A stretch of DNA of 32,393 nt from Ruegeria meonggei (lineage in GTDB: Bacteria > Pseudomonadota > Alphaproteobacteria > Rhodobacterales > Rhodobacteraceae): contig NZ_FWFP01000020.1 in NCBI RefSeq assembly GCF_900172215.1, forward strand, positions 1-32,393, in the 5' to 3' direction. The notes under the pieces were generated by a model. That model saw only the letters and a program-made list of their open reading frames with translations. It searched no databases and was not told the origin of the DNA. How positions within the stretch are numbered: the first letter of the stretch is position 1; each line of letters begins with the position of its first letter. Made by a program: the position numbers and the translations under genes. Positions 16,316 through 23,968 of this stretch are shown here, in pieces.

Positions 16316-16501
16316 TTATGAGTAGGCATCACTGCATGAGTCACAAGGATCGGAATTCGATAGCCCTGGTGTCACTTGATAGTCGGGGCTAGGCGGATTT
16401 ACGGTTTGTTGGCCGTGGCCACCCGATGGGTGCGCCATGGACATTCCGGCGTTTACAGTGAGTGCGAGTACCGTAGCGGATGCAATTATTACTTTTTTCA
16501 T
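16316..16501 (-). CDS. Small exported protein (61 aa), array member 1
   Basis: A signal peptide MKKVIIASATVLALTVNAGM with cleavage after SMA is followed by only about 37 residues rich in Pro, Ser, Gly and His with two Cys (DPCDSC). The signal peptide closely resembles those of the four larger array members, and the 20-30 nt before the ATG (CGCTTAACTGAAAGGA) match theirs, but the rest of the shared leader and the mature N-terminal module are missing. The function is unknown. A terminator-like hairpin follows it. Confidence 0.65.
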   Translation of the reverse strand: MKKVIIASATVLALTVNAGMSMAHPSGGHGQQTVNPPSPDYQVTPGLSNSDPCDSCSDAYS

Positions 16502-16611
16502 CGTTTAAATCCTTTCAGTTAAGCGCGGGTCAAATGCCTGTTTTTTTGCATCTTTGAACCACACAATCATTTCACTAAGTGTCTATTATTTCTCACGGCT
16601 TCGATGATTGA

Positions 16612-16908
16612 TCAGTGCCCCGGAGTGCTCCCATCCAAGTCGAATGCACAACGTTGGTTATAACCGAGATCTGCATTGTATCTGCCGGCAGAACACATAA
16701 ACACAGCACCTGGGGCAGACGCAGACGTTTTCGTAGCTCGGTTGTTGTTTGCCGTCCCATCAGCGTGGTTGAGCGCTTGCGATACTGACGCGCGAATATC
16801 TTGTGCTTGCCCGCGTTGGCCGTCGCCGCGCAACGGACCAGCCATGGACACTCCAGCATTCAGAACAATGGCGAACGCTGTGACGGATGTAATCAGTGTC
16901 TTTTTCAT
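16612..16908 (-). CDS. Small exported protein (98 aa), array member 2
   Basis: Starts at the ATG at 16908-16906, not the longer upstream frame, because the signal peptide MKKTLITSVTAFAIVLNAGV begins there and the region before it is the conserved array leader. The mature N-terminus has the shared array module (AGPLRGDGQRGQAQDIRASV then SQALNHADG). The C-terminus is unique: SAPGAVFMCSAGRYNADLGY, NQRCAFDLDG, with two Cys that could form a disulfide. The function is unknown; it is probably periplasmic or secreted. Confidence 0.7.
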   Translation of the reverse strand: MKKTLITSVTAFAIVLNAGVSMAGPLRGDGQRGQAQDIRASVSQALNHADGTANNNRATKTSASAPGAVFMCSAGRYNADLGYNQRCAFDLDGSTPGH

Positions 16909-17041
16909 TTCTTGGGCCTTTTCGGTTGAGCGTTTTTGAAACGCTGTGTGTGAAACCAATTTGGCAGTCTGCGGCTCGGTTTTATTGCGATGGCACGTCA
17001 AGGTTTTGAGAAAGGCCCTCAAGCTGACGTCTGAAACCATT
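16909..17041 (-). promoter_or_regulatory. Conserved array leader, copy 1
   Basis: Read on the minus strand, this contains CTTGAGGGCCTTTCTCAAAA, CCTTGAC, GCAATAAAACCGAGCCGC, ACACACAGCGTTTCAAAAAC and a purine-rich ribosome-binding site, all shared in order and spacing with the leaders of array members 3, 4 and 5. The palindrome here is TGACGTGCCA (16991-17000, one mismatch), 82 nt before the ATG. Confidence 0.65.
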
Positions 17042-17068
17042 TTCGGTTCAGACCAATGCCAAGACACT

Positions 17069-18079
17069 TCAGAACTGGACCTCTACGCCGATGTTCCAGC
17101 TAAAGGCGTCGTCGACCGAGCTGCTTCCCAATCCAGTTTCAGTCGTGATCTCGCCATACAGCCACGAGCGATCCGACAGGGCGACATTGCCGCCCACACT
17201 CAGGGCCGCAGTGTCCTGGCCGCGCTCGGTGAACACCGTATTTTGCCCAAACACCACCGAGGGTGCGGTGTCGAACGTATGATAGAGGTCGATTTGGCCA
17301 TACAGCATCGCATTGTTTGCAAAGGCACGCTCAGCACGCAGTCCGACCCGAGCTGTCAACGTGTCTCCATCCACCAGGGATCCGATATGACCACCCGAGA
17401 ACCGATCAGGGACATCGTCCATGTCGATATCGCTGTACATGACCTGCATTTGCGGGATGAGCGTCCATTCATTCGGCAGCGTGAAGGGCTTGCCAATCTC
17501 AATGGATATCTCATACCCGCTGCCATCGGCATCCACGGAGGCCCCACCGTTGGGGCGTATCTGGCTGTCGAAATACCCATAGCGAAGCTGCCCGTCGACG
17601 TAGAACAGACTGTCCGCAACCCAAAGCGCGCTCAGGGTTGCATCGTAGGCTTCGGTCGAGATATTGGCACTGGCCAGGCTGGTGCCGACCTTCGATGACA
17701 GGCTGCCGATGCCAAATTCCAGCCCGCCAAACAGCTGTCCGCCCGCGATCTCACCCAAAGGCAAATTCGCGCCATACCGCAGAGTGCCGTTGTTCGTCGT
17801 CAACTCGCCTTCACCGACATCATAGCTGTCGCGTTCGGCATCGGCCTCAACCCAGAACGTTGGTCCTGCGGTTGTCGTCAACTTAGCCAGCGTTTGGTTA
17901 ACGGTGAAGGCTTTGGAACCGTTGCTTTGCGTCGCAGTGCGGCTGTGTGCTTGCGAAACTGATGAGCGAACATCCTGTTTAAACCCGCTTAGGTTGCCAC
18001 GCGAAGGACCGGCCATGGACATTCCGGCACTGACGACAAGCACGAGTACTGTTGCAGATGTAATCATTGCTTTTTTCAT
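17069..18079 (-). CDS. Autotransporter-like outer-membrane beta-barrel protein, array member 3
   Basis: A 336-residue protein from the ATG at 18079-18077, with signal peptide MKKAMITSATVLVLVVSAGM ending at SMA and the shared module AGPSRGNLSGFKQDVRSSVS. From about residue 60 the rest looks like an autotransporter beta-barrel (PF03797-like): alternating-polarity strands such as TFWVEADAERDSYDVG, LFYVDGQLRYGYFDSQIRP, LIPQMQVMYSDIDMDD, LTARVGLRAERAF, SWLYGEITTETGL and a terminal NIGVEVQF, whose final Phe is the usual outer-membrane insertion signal. There is no passenger domain beyond about 50 residues, so it may be a porin-like or display barrel rather than a classical autotransporter. Confidence 0.8.
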   Translation of the reverse strand: MKKAMITSATVLVLVVSAGMSMAGPSRGNLSGFKQDVRSSVSQAHSRTATQSNGSKAFTVNQTLAKLTTTAGPTFWVEADAERDSYDVGEGELTTNNGTLRYGANLPLGEIAGGQLFGGLEFGIGSLSSKVGTSLASANISTEAYDATLSALWVADSLFYVDGQLRYGYFDSQIRPNGGASVDADGSGYEISIEIGKPFTLPNEWTLIPQMQVMYSDIDMDDVPDRFSGGHIGSLVDGDTLTARVGLRAERAFANNAMLYGQIDLYHTFDTAPSVVFGQNTVFTERGQDTAALSVGGNVALSDRSWLYGEITTETGLGSSSVDDAFSWNIGVEVQF

Positions 18080-18200
18080 CTTTTCGCGCCTTTCAGCTAA
18101 GCGTGTTTGGCCCGCTGTGTGTCCAATCAAATTGGCGATCTGCGCCTCAGGTTGATTGCGCTGACACGTCAAGGTTTTGAGAAAAAGCATCAAGTTCCCC
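18080..18200 (-). promoter_or_regulatory. Conserved array leader, copy 2
   Basis: Minus strand: ATGCTTTTTCTCAAAACC, TTGACGTGTCAGCGCAATCA, ACACACAGCG, CACGCTTAGCTGAAAGG, then the ATG. The perfect palindrome TGACGTGTCA (complement of 18162-18171) lies 82 nt upstream of the ATG. Same order and spacing as the other copies. Confidence 0.65.
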
Positions 18201-18543
18201 CGGTTCGCAGTATTTATTGCGGCGGGGCGGCCTCTGTCAGGCAAACATTGGCGTCGCGAAAACCACCCTCCGAATGCGCGTGATGGCAATGCTCATGGTC
18301 GGCTCGCAACGCCCAAAAGCAGGCCTCGGTGGGTCTATCGTCATAGCGGCAACGAACCATCCGTATTGACCATCTGGCTCAGACGGTGGTTGATGTCAGC
18401 GCCGGCTGGCCCGAGAAAACCCGCTGTCCCCTTGCCGTCATGAGGTCACAGCAGCCTGGACCCGGGGTTTGTATCCGGGGCCTGGCGGTTGATGGCGGCA
18501 GGTCACGTTTTCTCGGACAAGACCTGCCGTGATGAACCCAGGT
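18201..18543. other. Intergenic spacer in the array with an 8-bp inverted repeat
   Basis: No gene recognised. GGCAGGTC (18497-18504) and GACCTGCC (18521-18528) form a perfect 8-bp inverted repeat with a 16-nt loop, placed just after the stop of array member 4 on the minus strand, so it may end that transcript. No U tract follows. Confidence 0.4.
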
Positions 18544-18942
18544 TTACCAGTAGTAGTTGAGACGCGGGTATGGGGTCAGATCGGAGCCCGACGACTTGCC
18601 AATTACCAATGTGTAGCTGCCGTCTTGCTGAATCGGGACCACGACCACATTGGGGGCTTGCGAGCCCCCGCTCGCGCCATATGCGCCAGTCTGCTGTGTC
18701 GAGGGCTGGTTCTTTTGGCCCAGATCGTATTTTGACGTTACATGCGCGCCAGAGCCGGTCCTATAAGTGGTCTGGTGGGTCTTGGCTTTTTCACTGGCGT
18801 GGCCAATTGCTTGTGAGGTCGAAACGTGGATATTCTGCCCAAACCCACGCTGGCCTTGATCCCGCAACGGGCCGGCCATGGACATCCCTGCACTTGCAAC
18901 AATCGCGAACACTGTGGCGGAGGCAATCAGTACTTTTTTCAT
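18544..18942 (-). CDS. Small exported protein (132 aa), array member 4
   Basis: Starts at the ATG at 18942-18940 with signal peptide MKKVLIASATVFAIVASAGM, then the shared module AGPLRDQGQRGFGQNIHVST, SQAIGHASEKAKTHQTT. The C-terminus is unique: Gln/Ser/Gly-rich (QPSTQQTGAYGASGGSQ), then VVVVPIQQDGSYTLVIG and an aromatic end NYYW. The function is unknown. The signal and module differ little from members 2 and 5, whereas the last 80 residues show no similarity to them. Confidence 0.7.
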   Translation of the reverse strand: MKKVLIASATVFAIVASAGMSMAGPLRDQGQRGFGQNIHVSTSQAIGHASEKAKTHQTTYRTGSGAHVTSKYDLGQKNQPSTQQTGAYGASGGSQAPNVVVVPIQQDGSYTLVIGKSSGSDLTPYPRLNYYW

Positions 18943-19060
18943 CGTTTGGTTCCTTTTCAGCTGAGCGTATCTGAAACGCTGTGTGTGCACTCAATCTGGC
19001 AAACCGCGGTTCAGATTTATTGCGCTGACAAGTCAAGGTTTTGAGAAAAGTCATCAAGCT
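18943..19060 (-). promoter_or_regulatory. Conserved array leader, copy 3
   Basis: Minus strand: GATGACTTTTCTCAAAACC, TTGACTTGTCAGCGCAATAA, GAACCGCGG, ACACACAGCGTTTCAGATAC, GCTCAGCTGAAAAGGAACC, then ATG. The palindrome TGACTTGTCA (complement of 19026-19035) lies 83 nt before the start, almost the same distance as in the other copies. Confidence 0.65.
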
Positions 19061-19084
19061 AGCGCCTGTTCGCAGCGTGTTTGG

Positions 19085-19429
19085 GGTGGATTCCGGTAAG
19101 GGGCAGGATTGTATCATAAGCGGTGACCGCCCCTCTCAGATGCTTGGTGTTCCAGTGGATGATGATAGCGGCCAGGAGGTTAAGGCCTTCCATCCGATAG
19201 TGCTGGTCCTTGGCAGTACGGTCGCGGATTTCACCCTGTCGACCATTTCTCAAGGCATTCTTCGGGGCGTGATGCGCCTCGCCTTTGTTCAGCCCAACCT
19301 GTGCACGGCGCTACATATCGGCATCGAGCAACCAGTCGATGACAAACAGCGTCCGTTCCATCCCGCCGATTTTGCGCAAGGCGAAGGCAAGTTCATGCCT
19401 GGCGGGGATAGGCGTCAACTTGAAGCCTT
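19085..19429 (-). pseudogene. Tn3-family transposase, C-terminal remnant
   Basis: The minus frame reads LAFALRKIGGMERTLFVIDW, LLDADM, a TAG, RRAQVGLNKGEAHHAPKNAL, RQGEIRDRTAKDQHYRMEGL and NLLAAIIIHWNTKHL. The blocks GLNKGEA, GEIRDR and NLL.AAI..WNT.YL are typical of the C-terminal end of Tn3-family transposases. The terminal SPLGWEHI block and the inverted repeats were not found. The remnant fills the space between two divergent array leaders, so a transposon once inserted or recombined here. Confidence 0.8.
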
Positions 19430-19533
19430 TTCTCAAAACCTTGACCTGTCAGCGCAATAAATCGAAACCGCAAGCTTTCAAGTTGGTTCCACCTACAGCG
19501 TATCAGACACGCTCAACCTAGAGGGACCAAGAA
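19415..19533 (+). promoter_or_regulatory. Conserved array leader, copy 4
   Basis: Plus strand: CTTTTCTCAAAACC, TTGACCTGTCAGCGCAATAA, GAAACCGCAAGC, CTACAGCGTATCAGACACGC, TCAACCTAGAGGGACCAAG, then ATG 19534. The perfect palindrome TGACCTGTCA (19442-19451) is 83 nt before the start. This copy is inverted relative to the other three and begins right where the Tn3 remnant ends. Confidence 0.65.
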
Positions 19534-20103
19534 ATGAAAAAGACACTGATTGCATCCGTCACCGCATTCGCCATTGTCCTGAGTGCCGGAACGTCCACGG
19601 CTGGTCCGTTGCGTGACCATGGCCAACGCGGGTTTGCGCTCAAAGTTCACTCATCAGTTTCGCAAACAATCGACCACACTGATGGGATGGCCAATACCTA
19701 CCAAACCACCAATTCGTCCGGCTTTAGCTTCGATTTGTCTTCAGAGCGTCATCTGGGTCAAAATAACCTGTCCGCCACTCTGCAATATCCCGCAATTGAC
19801 TCGAATTGGAGCCGGGACTTGCCCGATGTTGACCTGATCGGCATTGATGCTGGAGGCTACGCATTCGAAGACGGTACTCGTCTGAATTGGGAGCAAAATC
19901 AAGAAAGCCAAATGCTTGGTCAAGTTGAAGAAGATGGTCGATATCTCATTGGTTCCGTGATCATTGTCGCAGTAGGGTTCGGGGTTATCATCGAGGGTTT
20001 TGCGGAAACTATTTATGATATCGCTTGTCCACGTGGCAATCTTGGCCCAGCTGAATGCTACCAATTCTGGAATGCGGGAGAATTAGGTCCGGCTGCGATG
20101 TAA
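19534..20103 (+). CDS. Exported protein (189 aa), array member 5
   Basis: Signal peptide MKKTLIASVTAFAIVLSAGT (cleavage after STA), then the shared module GPLRDHGQRGFALKVHSSVS, QTIDHTDGMANTYQTT. The unique C-terminal part includes SSERHLGQNNLSATLQYP, an acidic stretch, and a hydrophobic segment LIGSVIIVAVGFGVIIEGF that could insert in a membrane, followed by two Cys (IACPRGNLGPAEC). It is the only array member on the plus strand. The function is unknown. Confidence 0.72.
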   Translation: MKKTLIASVTAFAIVLSAGTSTAGPLRDHGQRGFALKVHSSVSQTIDHTDGMANTYQTTNSSGFSFDLSSERHLGQNNLSATLQYPAIDSNWSRDLPDVDLIGIDAGGYAFEDGTRLNWEQNQESQMLGQVEEDGRYLIGSVIIVAVGFGVIIEGFAETIYDIACPRGNLGPAECYQFWNAGELGPAAM

Positions 20104-20515
20104 CGCCGATAACTGCCGCGCTGCAAAACTGAAAGGCCACCCGGTATAATGGGCAGATCACTACGGTATGGACCGACCATGACCCAAAACCCCTGCACCG
20201 GCTCACAAGAGACGGTTCAGGGGCTACTGCGTCAGGGAGATTATGCTGGGGTGTTCTGGGTGGAAGCCGATATGTTGGCTGAAACCTAGAGCCCGGTCAC
20301 GAGACGGCAGGCTCGGGATTTGCTACAAAAACAGATTGCAGCCCGAAGTCACTCACCGCCCGGGACATAGCCGGTTTTGTTGCAAAGATTTGAGCCCGAC
20401 GAGCTGTTTTAATGATCGGATCGGAGCTAGGTGATGGTAAGTTTACGAGTGCGAACCAGCAACGATAATTGGGTCCCTTTATCGATATCGATACGAACGG
20501 CCCAAAGCGGATGAG
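20104..20515. other. Intergenic region between array and IS1111-type element
   Basis: No recognisable gene. A 36-codon frame (20179-20289, beginning MTQNPCTGSQETVQGLLRQG) is intact but unsupported by homology I know. TATAAT at 20144-20149 is a possible -10 element before it, without a clear -35. Confidence 0.4.
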
Positions 20516-20530
20516 GTGGATGGCTCCTGC
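20516..20530 (+). repeat. Left subterminal inverted repeat of the IS1111-type element
   Basis: GTGGATGGCTCCTGC; perfect complement of 21836-21850. Confidence 0.85.
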
Positions 20531-20592
20531 TCCACCGGCATCGAACGTGCCAAAGTGCAGTTGTTATCGACTGCTAGGAAAGGAGCCACCCA

Positions 20593-21619
20593 ATGACAGT
20601 AAAAACCGTGGGCCTGGATTTGGCCCCATGAGCGCTGACGTCAGACAGTGCACTGTGTTTCAGCCACCGGACGCCGGATCATCAACAAGAAGATCAAGCG
20701 CGCGAAGTTACCGGCGTTCTTCGAAACGCTGCCGAGATGTGTTGTCGGCATGGAAGCGTGCGGTTCGGCGCACCACTGGGCACGCGAGCTGCGCAAACTT
20801 GGCCACGATGTTCGGCTCATGCCAGCAGCCTATGTCAAACCCTATGTGAAGCGCGGCAAGACAGACGCGGTGGATGCCGAGGCGATTTATGAAGCAGTGC
20901 GTCGACCAACCATGCGCTTTGTAGAGATCAAGTCCGAAGACCAGCAGGCCGTTCTTGCAATACACCGCGCCCGGGATCTGGTCGTTAGGCAGCGCACCCA
21001 GGTCGTCAATATGATACGCAGCATCCTCCGGGAATTTGGACATATTCTGCCAACGGGTATCGAGGCTGTTTCTAAATTCGCTCGGGAACACGGCGCCGAA
21101 GCGCAGTTGGAAATGCCCGAGATCGCGGACGGAATTCTTGGCGTGATGTGTCATCAACTGAGCGGGCTCGATGCGCGGGTTGATGGGCTTACCAAACTGA
21201 TCGAACAACACGCATGGCTCGATGCCGATGCACGACGTCTGATGAGAATGCCGGGGATCGTACCTATCACGGCTTGGGCCGTTGTCGCCACCATTGGCGA
21301 TGCAAAACAGTTCGAGACCGGACGCGATTTGGCGGCTTGGCTGGGGCTGACACCGCTGAACAAATCCAGCGGTGGCCGAGAGCGCCTCGGGCGGATCACA
21401 GAGAAGGGTGACCGTTACATCCGAAAACTGCCGATCATCGGAATGACGTCGCGCGCGCTCATGGCCAAGAACAGCCCAGAGAAAGCCGACACCTGGACTG
21501 CGAAGCTTCTAGACGAAAAGACTTTCCGGCTGGCGACAGTCGCCATGGCGAATAAATCCGCCCGGATCATTTGGGCGTTATTGACGAAACAAGAGGAGTA
21601 TCGGCAGCCGATCACCTGA
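20593..21619 (+). pseudogene. IS110/IS1111-family DEDD transposase, frameshifted at the 5' end
   Basis: The proper start is ATG 20593, preceded by GGAAAGGAG, giving MTVKTVGLDLA, which holds the first catalytic Asp. This frame hits TGA at 20629-20631. The rest of the protein is in another frame (GTG 20648 onwards, 323 residues): VVGMEACGSAHHWARELRKL with the catalytic Glu, TDAVDAEAIYEAV with the Asp pair, ARDLVVRQRTQVVN, and the C-terminal IS116/IS110 domain MRMPGIVPITAWAVVATIGD and LTPLNKSSGGRERLGRITEK containing the conserved Ser. Between the two frames at about 20629-20648 one or more bases were lost or gained. A product starting at 20648 would lack the first Asp. Confidence 0.87.
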
Positions 21620-21835
21620 TCCTGCCCCGAGAGGCAAGACGCTTGATGTGATGATGCGAAACGAAGTCAACCAAGAGTAAGGACACTCCGACCAAGGTCG
21701 CGGCCTTCAGAGGTCGATTAGCCGATAGGAACCTTGCTTGCGGAACTCATCAGGGCCAGTGGCAACCGCTGCACAAACAGGCCCGACACACGACTGTACT
21801 GACAGGCTATCGCAATCACAAAATTCGCTTGCAAT
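21620..21835 (+). ncRNA. Candidate guide (bridge/seeker) RNA region of the IS1111-type element
   Basis: In IS1111-type elements the target-guiding RNA is encoded in the non-coding stretch between the transposase stop and the right end. Here that stretch is 216 bp long and has no reading frame of note. Assignment rests on family knowledge and position only; I have not folded it. Confidence 0.35.
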
Positions 21836-21850
21836 GCAGGAGCCATCCAC
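21836..21850 (-). repeat. Right subterminal inverted repeat of the IS1111-type element
   Basis: GCAGGAGCCATCCAC; perfect complement of 20516-20530. Confidence 0.85.
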
Positions 21851-21876
21851 ACACGACTTTGCAACCCTAATAGTCC

Positions 21877-22695
21877 TTATTGCTGTAGGGCTCCAATGAG
21901 CGAGCGTGCAAGCGCCTCCTCTAAGGCTGGAACCAGATCAGTGCTATCGTCTACTACACCCACGTCGCTATTGATCTGGAACGCAATTGTGAAGTCGTGG
22001 TCTGCATAATGCCTCAGGCTTGAGACATGACCGGGAATCCAGCCGCCGTGACCGAATACGGTGCCGTGCGGGGTTTCGTGGTAGATCGCAACACCAGCGC
22101 CGTAGAACACGCCCCGCGCATCTGGATGGACCGCCACCCCATCCAGCAAGGAGCCCAAATATTCAGTGTCCATGGCAGCACCTGAAAACTACTCATGCCC
22201 CCATCGAACAAGGTCGGTTGAGGTGGATGCAAATCCACCTCCTGTCCATTCGACAACTGGGTTCAATGTCAGGCGACAGTCGCCATCGATCGTGCGAGGC
22301 GCGAGGTCGAAGGGATTGCCGTCTACGGTGTATACAACGGCAAGGCCCTCGAGCGCTGTGTTGTCGGATGGAATGGTAGCCTTGAGGCCCAAGGGCAAAA
22401 GCAGGCGTTCAGCGGCAAGTTCGAACACACTTGCGTCCGTGGCAGCCACCATGACTAAGCCCAACAGAATGTAGCCGGTATCGGTGTAGCTCCATGCTGT
22501 CCCGGCCTCAAAGAGCGCAGGCTCGTCCATTTGCAAACCCCCAAAGCGGCACGTCCGTCTGCTACGCTGCAATAAGCCCCCGGGCTGCCATTGCCGCCCA
22601 AACTGGCCGCTGCGGTCGCACTCGGCTGTTCGCAGCCCAAAGCGGTCGTTGCCGATCCGCTGGTCGGGCGGAAGGCGATCTTTCGCTGCATGCAC
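21877..22695 (-). pseudogene. Serine beta-lactamase-like hydrolase, truncated and nonsense-mutated
   Basis: The minus frame contains EAGTAWSYTDTGYILLGLVM (the YxN-like second motif of class C beta-lactamase/D-aminopeptidase-type hydrolases, here YTD), then DGNPFDLAPRTIDGDCRLTL, EWTGGGFASTSTDLVRWGHE, a TAG at 22191-22189, and in the same frame MDTEYLGSLLDGVAVHPDAR, HETPHGTVFGHGGWIPGHVS (the third HxG motif). The N-terminal domain with the catalytic SxxK motif is missing, and the first 60 codons of the frame do not resemble the family. It lies just beyond the IS1111-type element. Not functional. Confidence 0.8.
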
Positions 22696-22904
22696 GAAAC
22701 TTAATTGCGTAAGCGGCCAAAGCAGACACTCGGCCTTAGTCAGTCCTATCTATTCTGGATTGCTGACCGCCCCCAAGAAGTGAAATCTTCATGATCTTCA
22801 CGAATTCCGGCAGTGCAGCATCATCTCGAATGCAGCGATTGGTCAGTAGCGCCCAATTTACCTATTTTCCGTTCTGCTGCAGTAGTGCTCAGATCGCTCC
22901 AAAA

Positions 22905-23846
22905 TTATTCTGACTCAATGCAGCTTTTCGCAACGTCGGGTAGATTTTGTGACGAAACAAAAATTTGCAATTGGTCTCCAAGGTGTTGCCACACCTGCTC
23001 ACTATGCTCTGACTGTGTTTCTACCAAGCGGACCATATTGATTGTCAGGGGCTGCGCGGGCAGCACGTCATCAAGGCGCACAAGCAGACCCTGTGCGAGC
23101 GGGTCGGCAACCAGTGAGTGGGGCAACCACGCAACACCGATTTCATTCAGGGAATATTGCAGCATGGCGAGCGTCAGAGCGGTTTCAGCTCTGGGTAACG
23201 CAGTGACGCCTGTGGGCAAACGCGGGGCGACCATCCGGGAAAAGACCTGCCCAAGAAACACTTCGGGCGGGTAACTGATTGTTGGAATAACCGCATCAGT
23301 TGCTTGGCTGCGCATTGCGGGCGCACAGACTGGCAGCAAAAAATCTGAACCAAGTGTCCTGGCTTCGAAGGCGTTTCCAGGTCCGGGCATTTTGCCATCA
23401 GGAATCGCGTACATGATCGCAAAATCAACTTCCTTCGAGATTAGCAGCAAGAGGCATTCGTCCTGGTTCCCGGAACGCACGCACACCGAAGCATCGCCAT
23501 TTTCCGTCAATGAGTACACAACCTTGGGCGAAACGGTTGTAGTCAATGCATGTTGGCAGACAAAGGACAGGGAATTGCCGGCCTGATCACTCGCAGTCTT
23601 CAAAGTATGTCGCAGTTTGTGTAACCGCGAACTGAGTTCACGCAATTCGAGTTCCAGCGCCTGCACACCTGGCATCAGAGATACGGGCTTGCGGCGGCGG
23701 TCGAACAGGGTCGTGCCGATATTGTCTTCGATAAGGCGCACCCGGCGCGTAAAGGCAGATTGGGTCAGCAACCGCTTGTCAGCAGCGCGCGCCAATGAGC
23801 CGCTATCAAGTACGGCCAATATGTCATCAATCCATTCAAGTCGCAT
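22905..23846 (-). CDS. LysR-type regulator, likely of the divergent cuyA-like operon
   Basis: A 313-residue protein with an N-terminal winged helix (LEWIDDILAVLDSGSLARAA, LLTQSAFTRRVRLIEDNIGT, TLFDRRRKPVSLMPGV) and a C-terminal LysR substrate-binding domain. It is divergent from the cuyA-like gene across 122 bp containing a T-N11-A LysR box (23877-23889). By position it is the counterpart of cuyR, the regulator found next to cuyA in Ruegeria, but the ligand here is unknown. Confidence 0.85.
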   Translation of the reverse strand: MRLEWIDDILAVLDSGSLARAADKRLLTQSAFTRRVRLIEDNIGTTLFDRRRKPVSLMPGVQALELELRELSSRLHKLRHTLKTASDQAGNSLSFVCQHALTTTVSPKVVYSLTENGDASVCVRSGNQDECLLLLISKEVDFAIMYAIPDGKMPGPGNAFEARTLGSDFLLPVCAPAMRSQATDAVIPTISYPPEVFLGQVFSRMVAPRLPTGVTALPRAETALTLAMLQYSLNEIGVAWLPHSLVADPLAQGLLVRLDDVLPAQPLTINMVRLVETQSEHSEQVWQHLGDQLQIFVSSQNLPDVAKSCIESE

Positions 23847-23876
23847 AAAACGTAGATAACGCAGTCTCGCGTAATA

Positions 23877-23889
23877 TGCAATTCTTGCA
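23877..23889. promoter_or_regulatory. LysR box TGCAATTCTTGCA
   Basis: A perfect T-N11-A dyad, TGCAA-TTC-TTGCA, extended by AT-rich flanks (ATATGCAA...TTGCAATAT). It is 31 bp from the LysR start and 80 bp from the cuyA-like start, the usual place for an autoregulatory and activating LysR site. A second weaker dyad, TTGA-N6-TCAA, lies at about 23939-23952. Confidence 0.6.
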
Positions 23890-23968
23890 ATATAGACGTC
23901 AACTTTCGAATTTGAATACAGAGATAGCGAGGAGTAAGTTGACGTAAATCAATATTAGGAGCTCTCAC

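Larger units (their letters stand above)
20516..21850 (+). mobile_element. IS1111-type element (IS110 family), inactive
   Basis: About 1.34 kb bounded by a perfect 15-bp inverted repeat: GTGGATGGCTCCTGC at 20516-20530 and its complement at 21836-21850. Subterminal inverted repeats around a DEDD-type transposase are the mark of the IS1111 subgroup, so the real ends probably lie a few bases outside these repeats. The transposase is frameshifted at its 5' end, so the element is probably immobile. Confidence 0.85.

Noticed and set aside
16946..17698. Plus-strand frame over the autotransporter-like gene
   Set aside because: The minus strand has signal peptide, barrel strands and terminal Phe; the plus frame has none of these.
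19041..19460. 139-codon plus frame between array members 4 and 5
   Set aside because: It is the antisense of a recognisable Tn3 transposase remnant.
20179..20289. 36-codon frame before the IS1111-type element
   Set aside because: Intact, but no homology known, no strong ribosome-binding site, and surrounded by debris; recorded only as part of the intergenic region.
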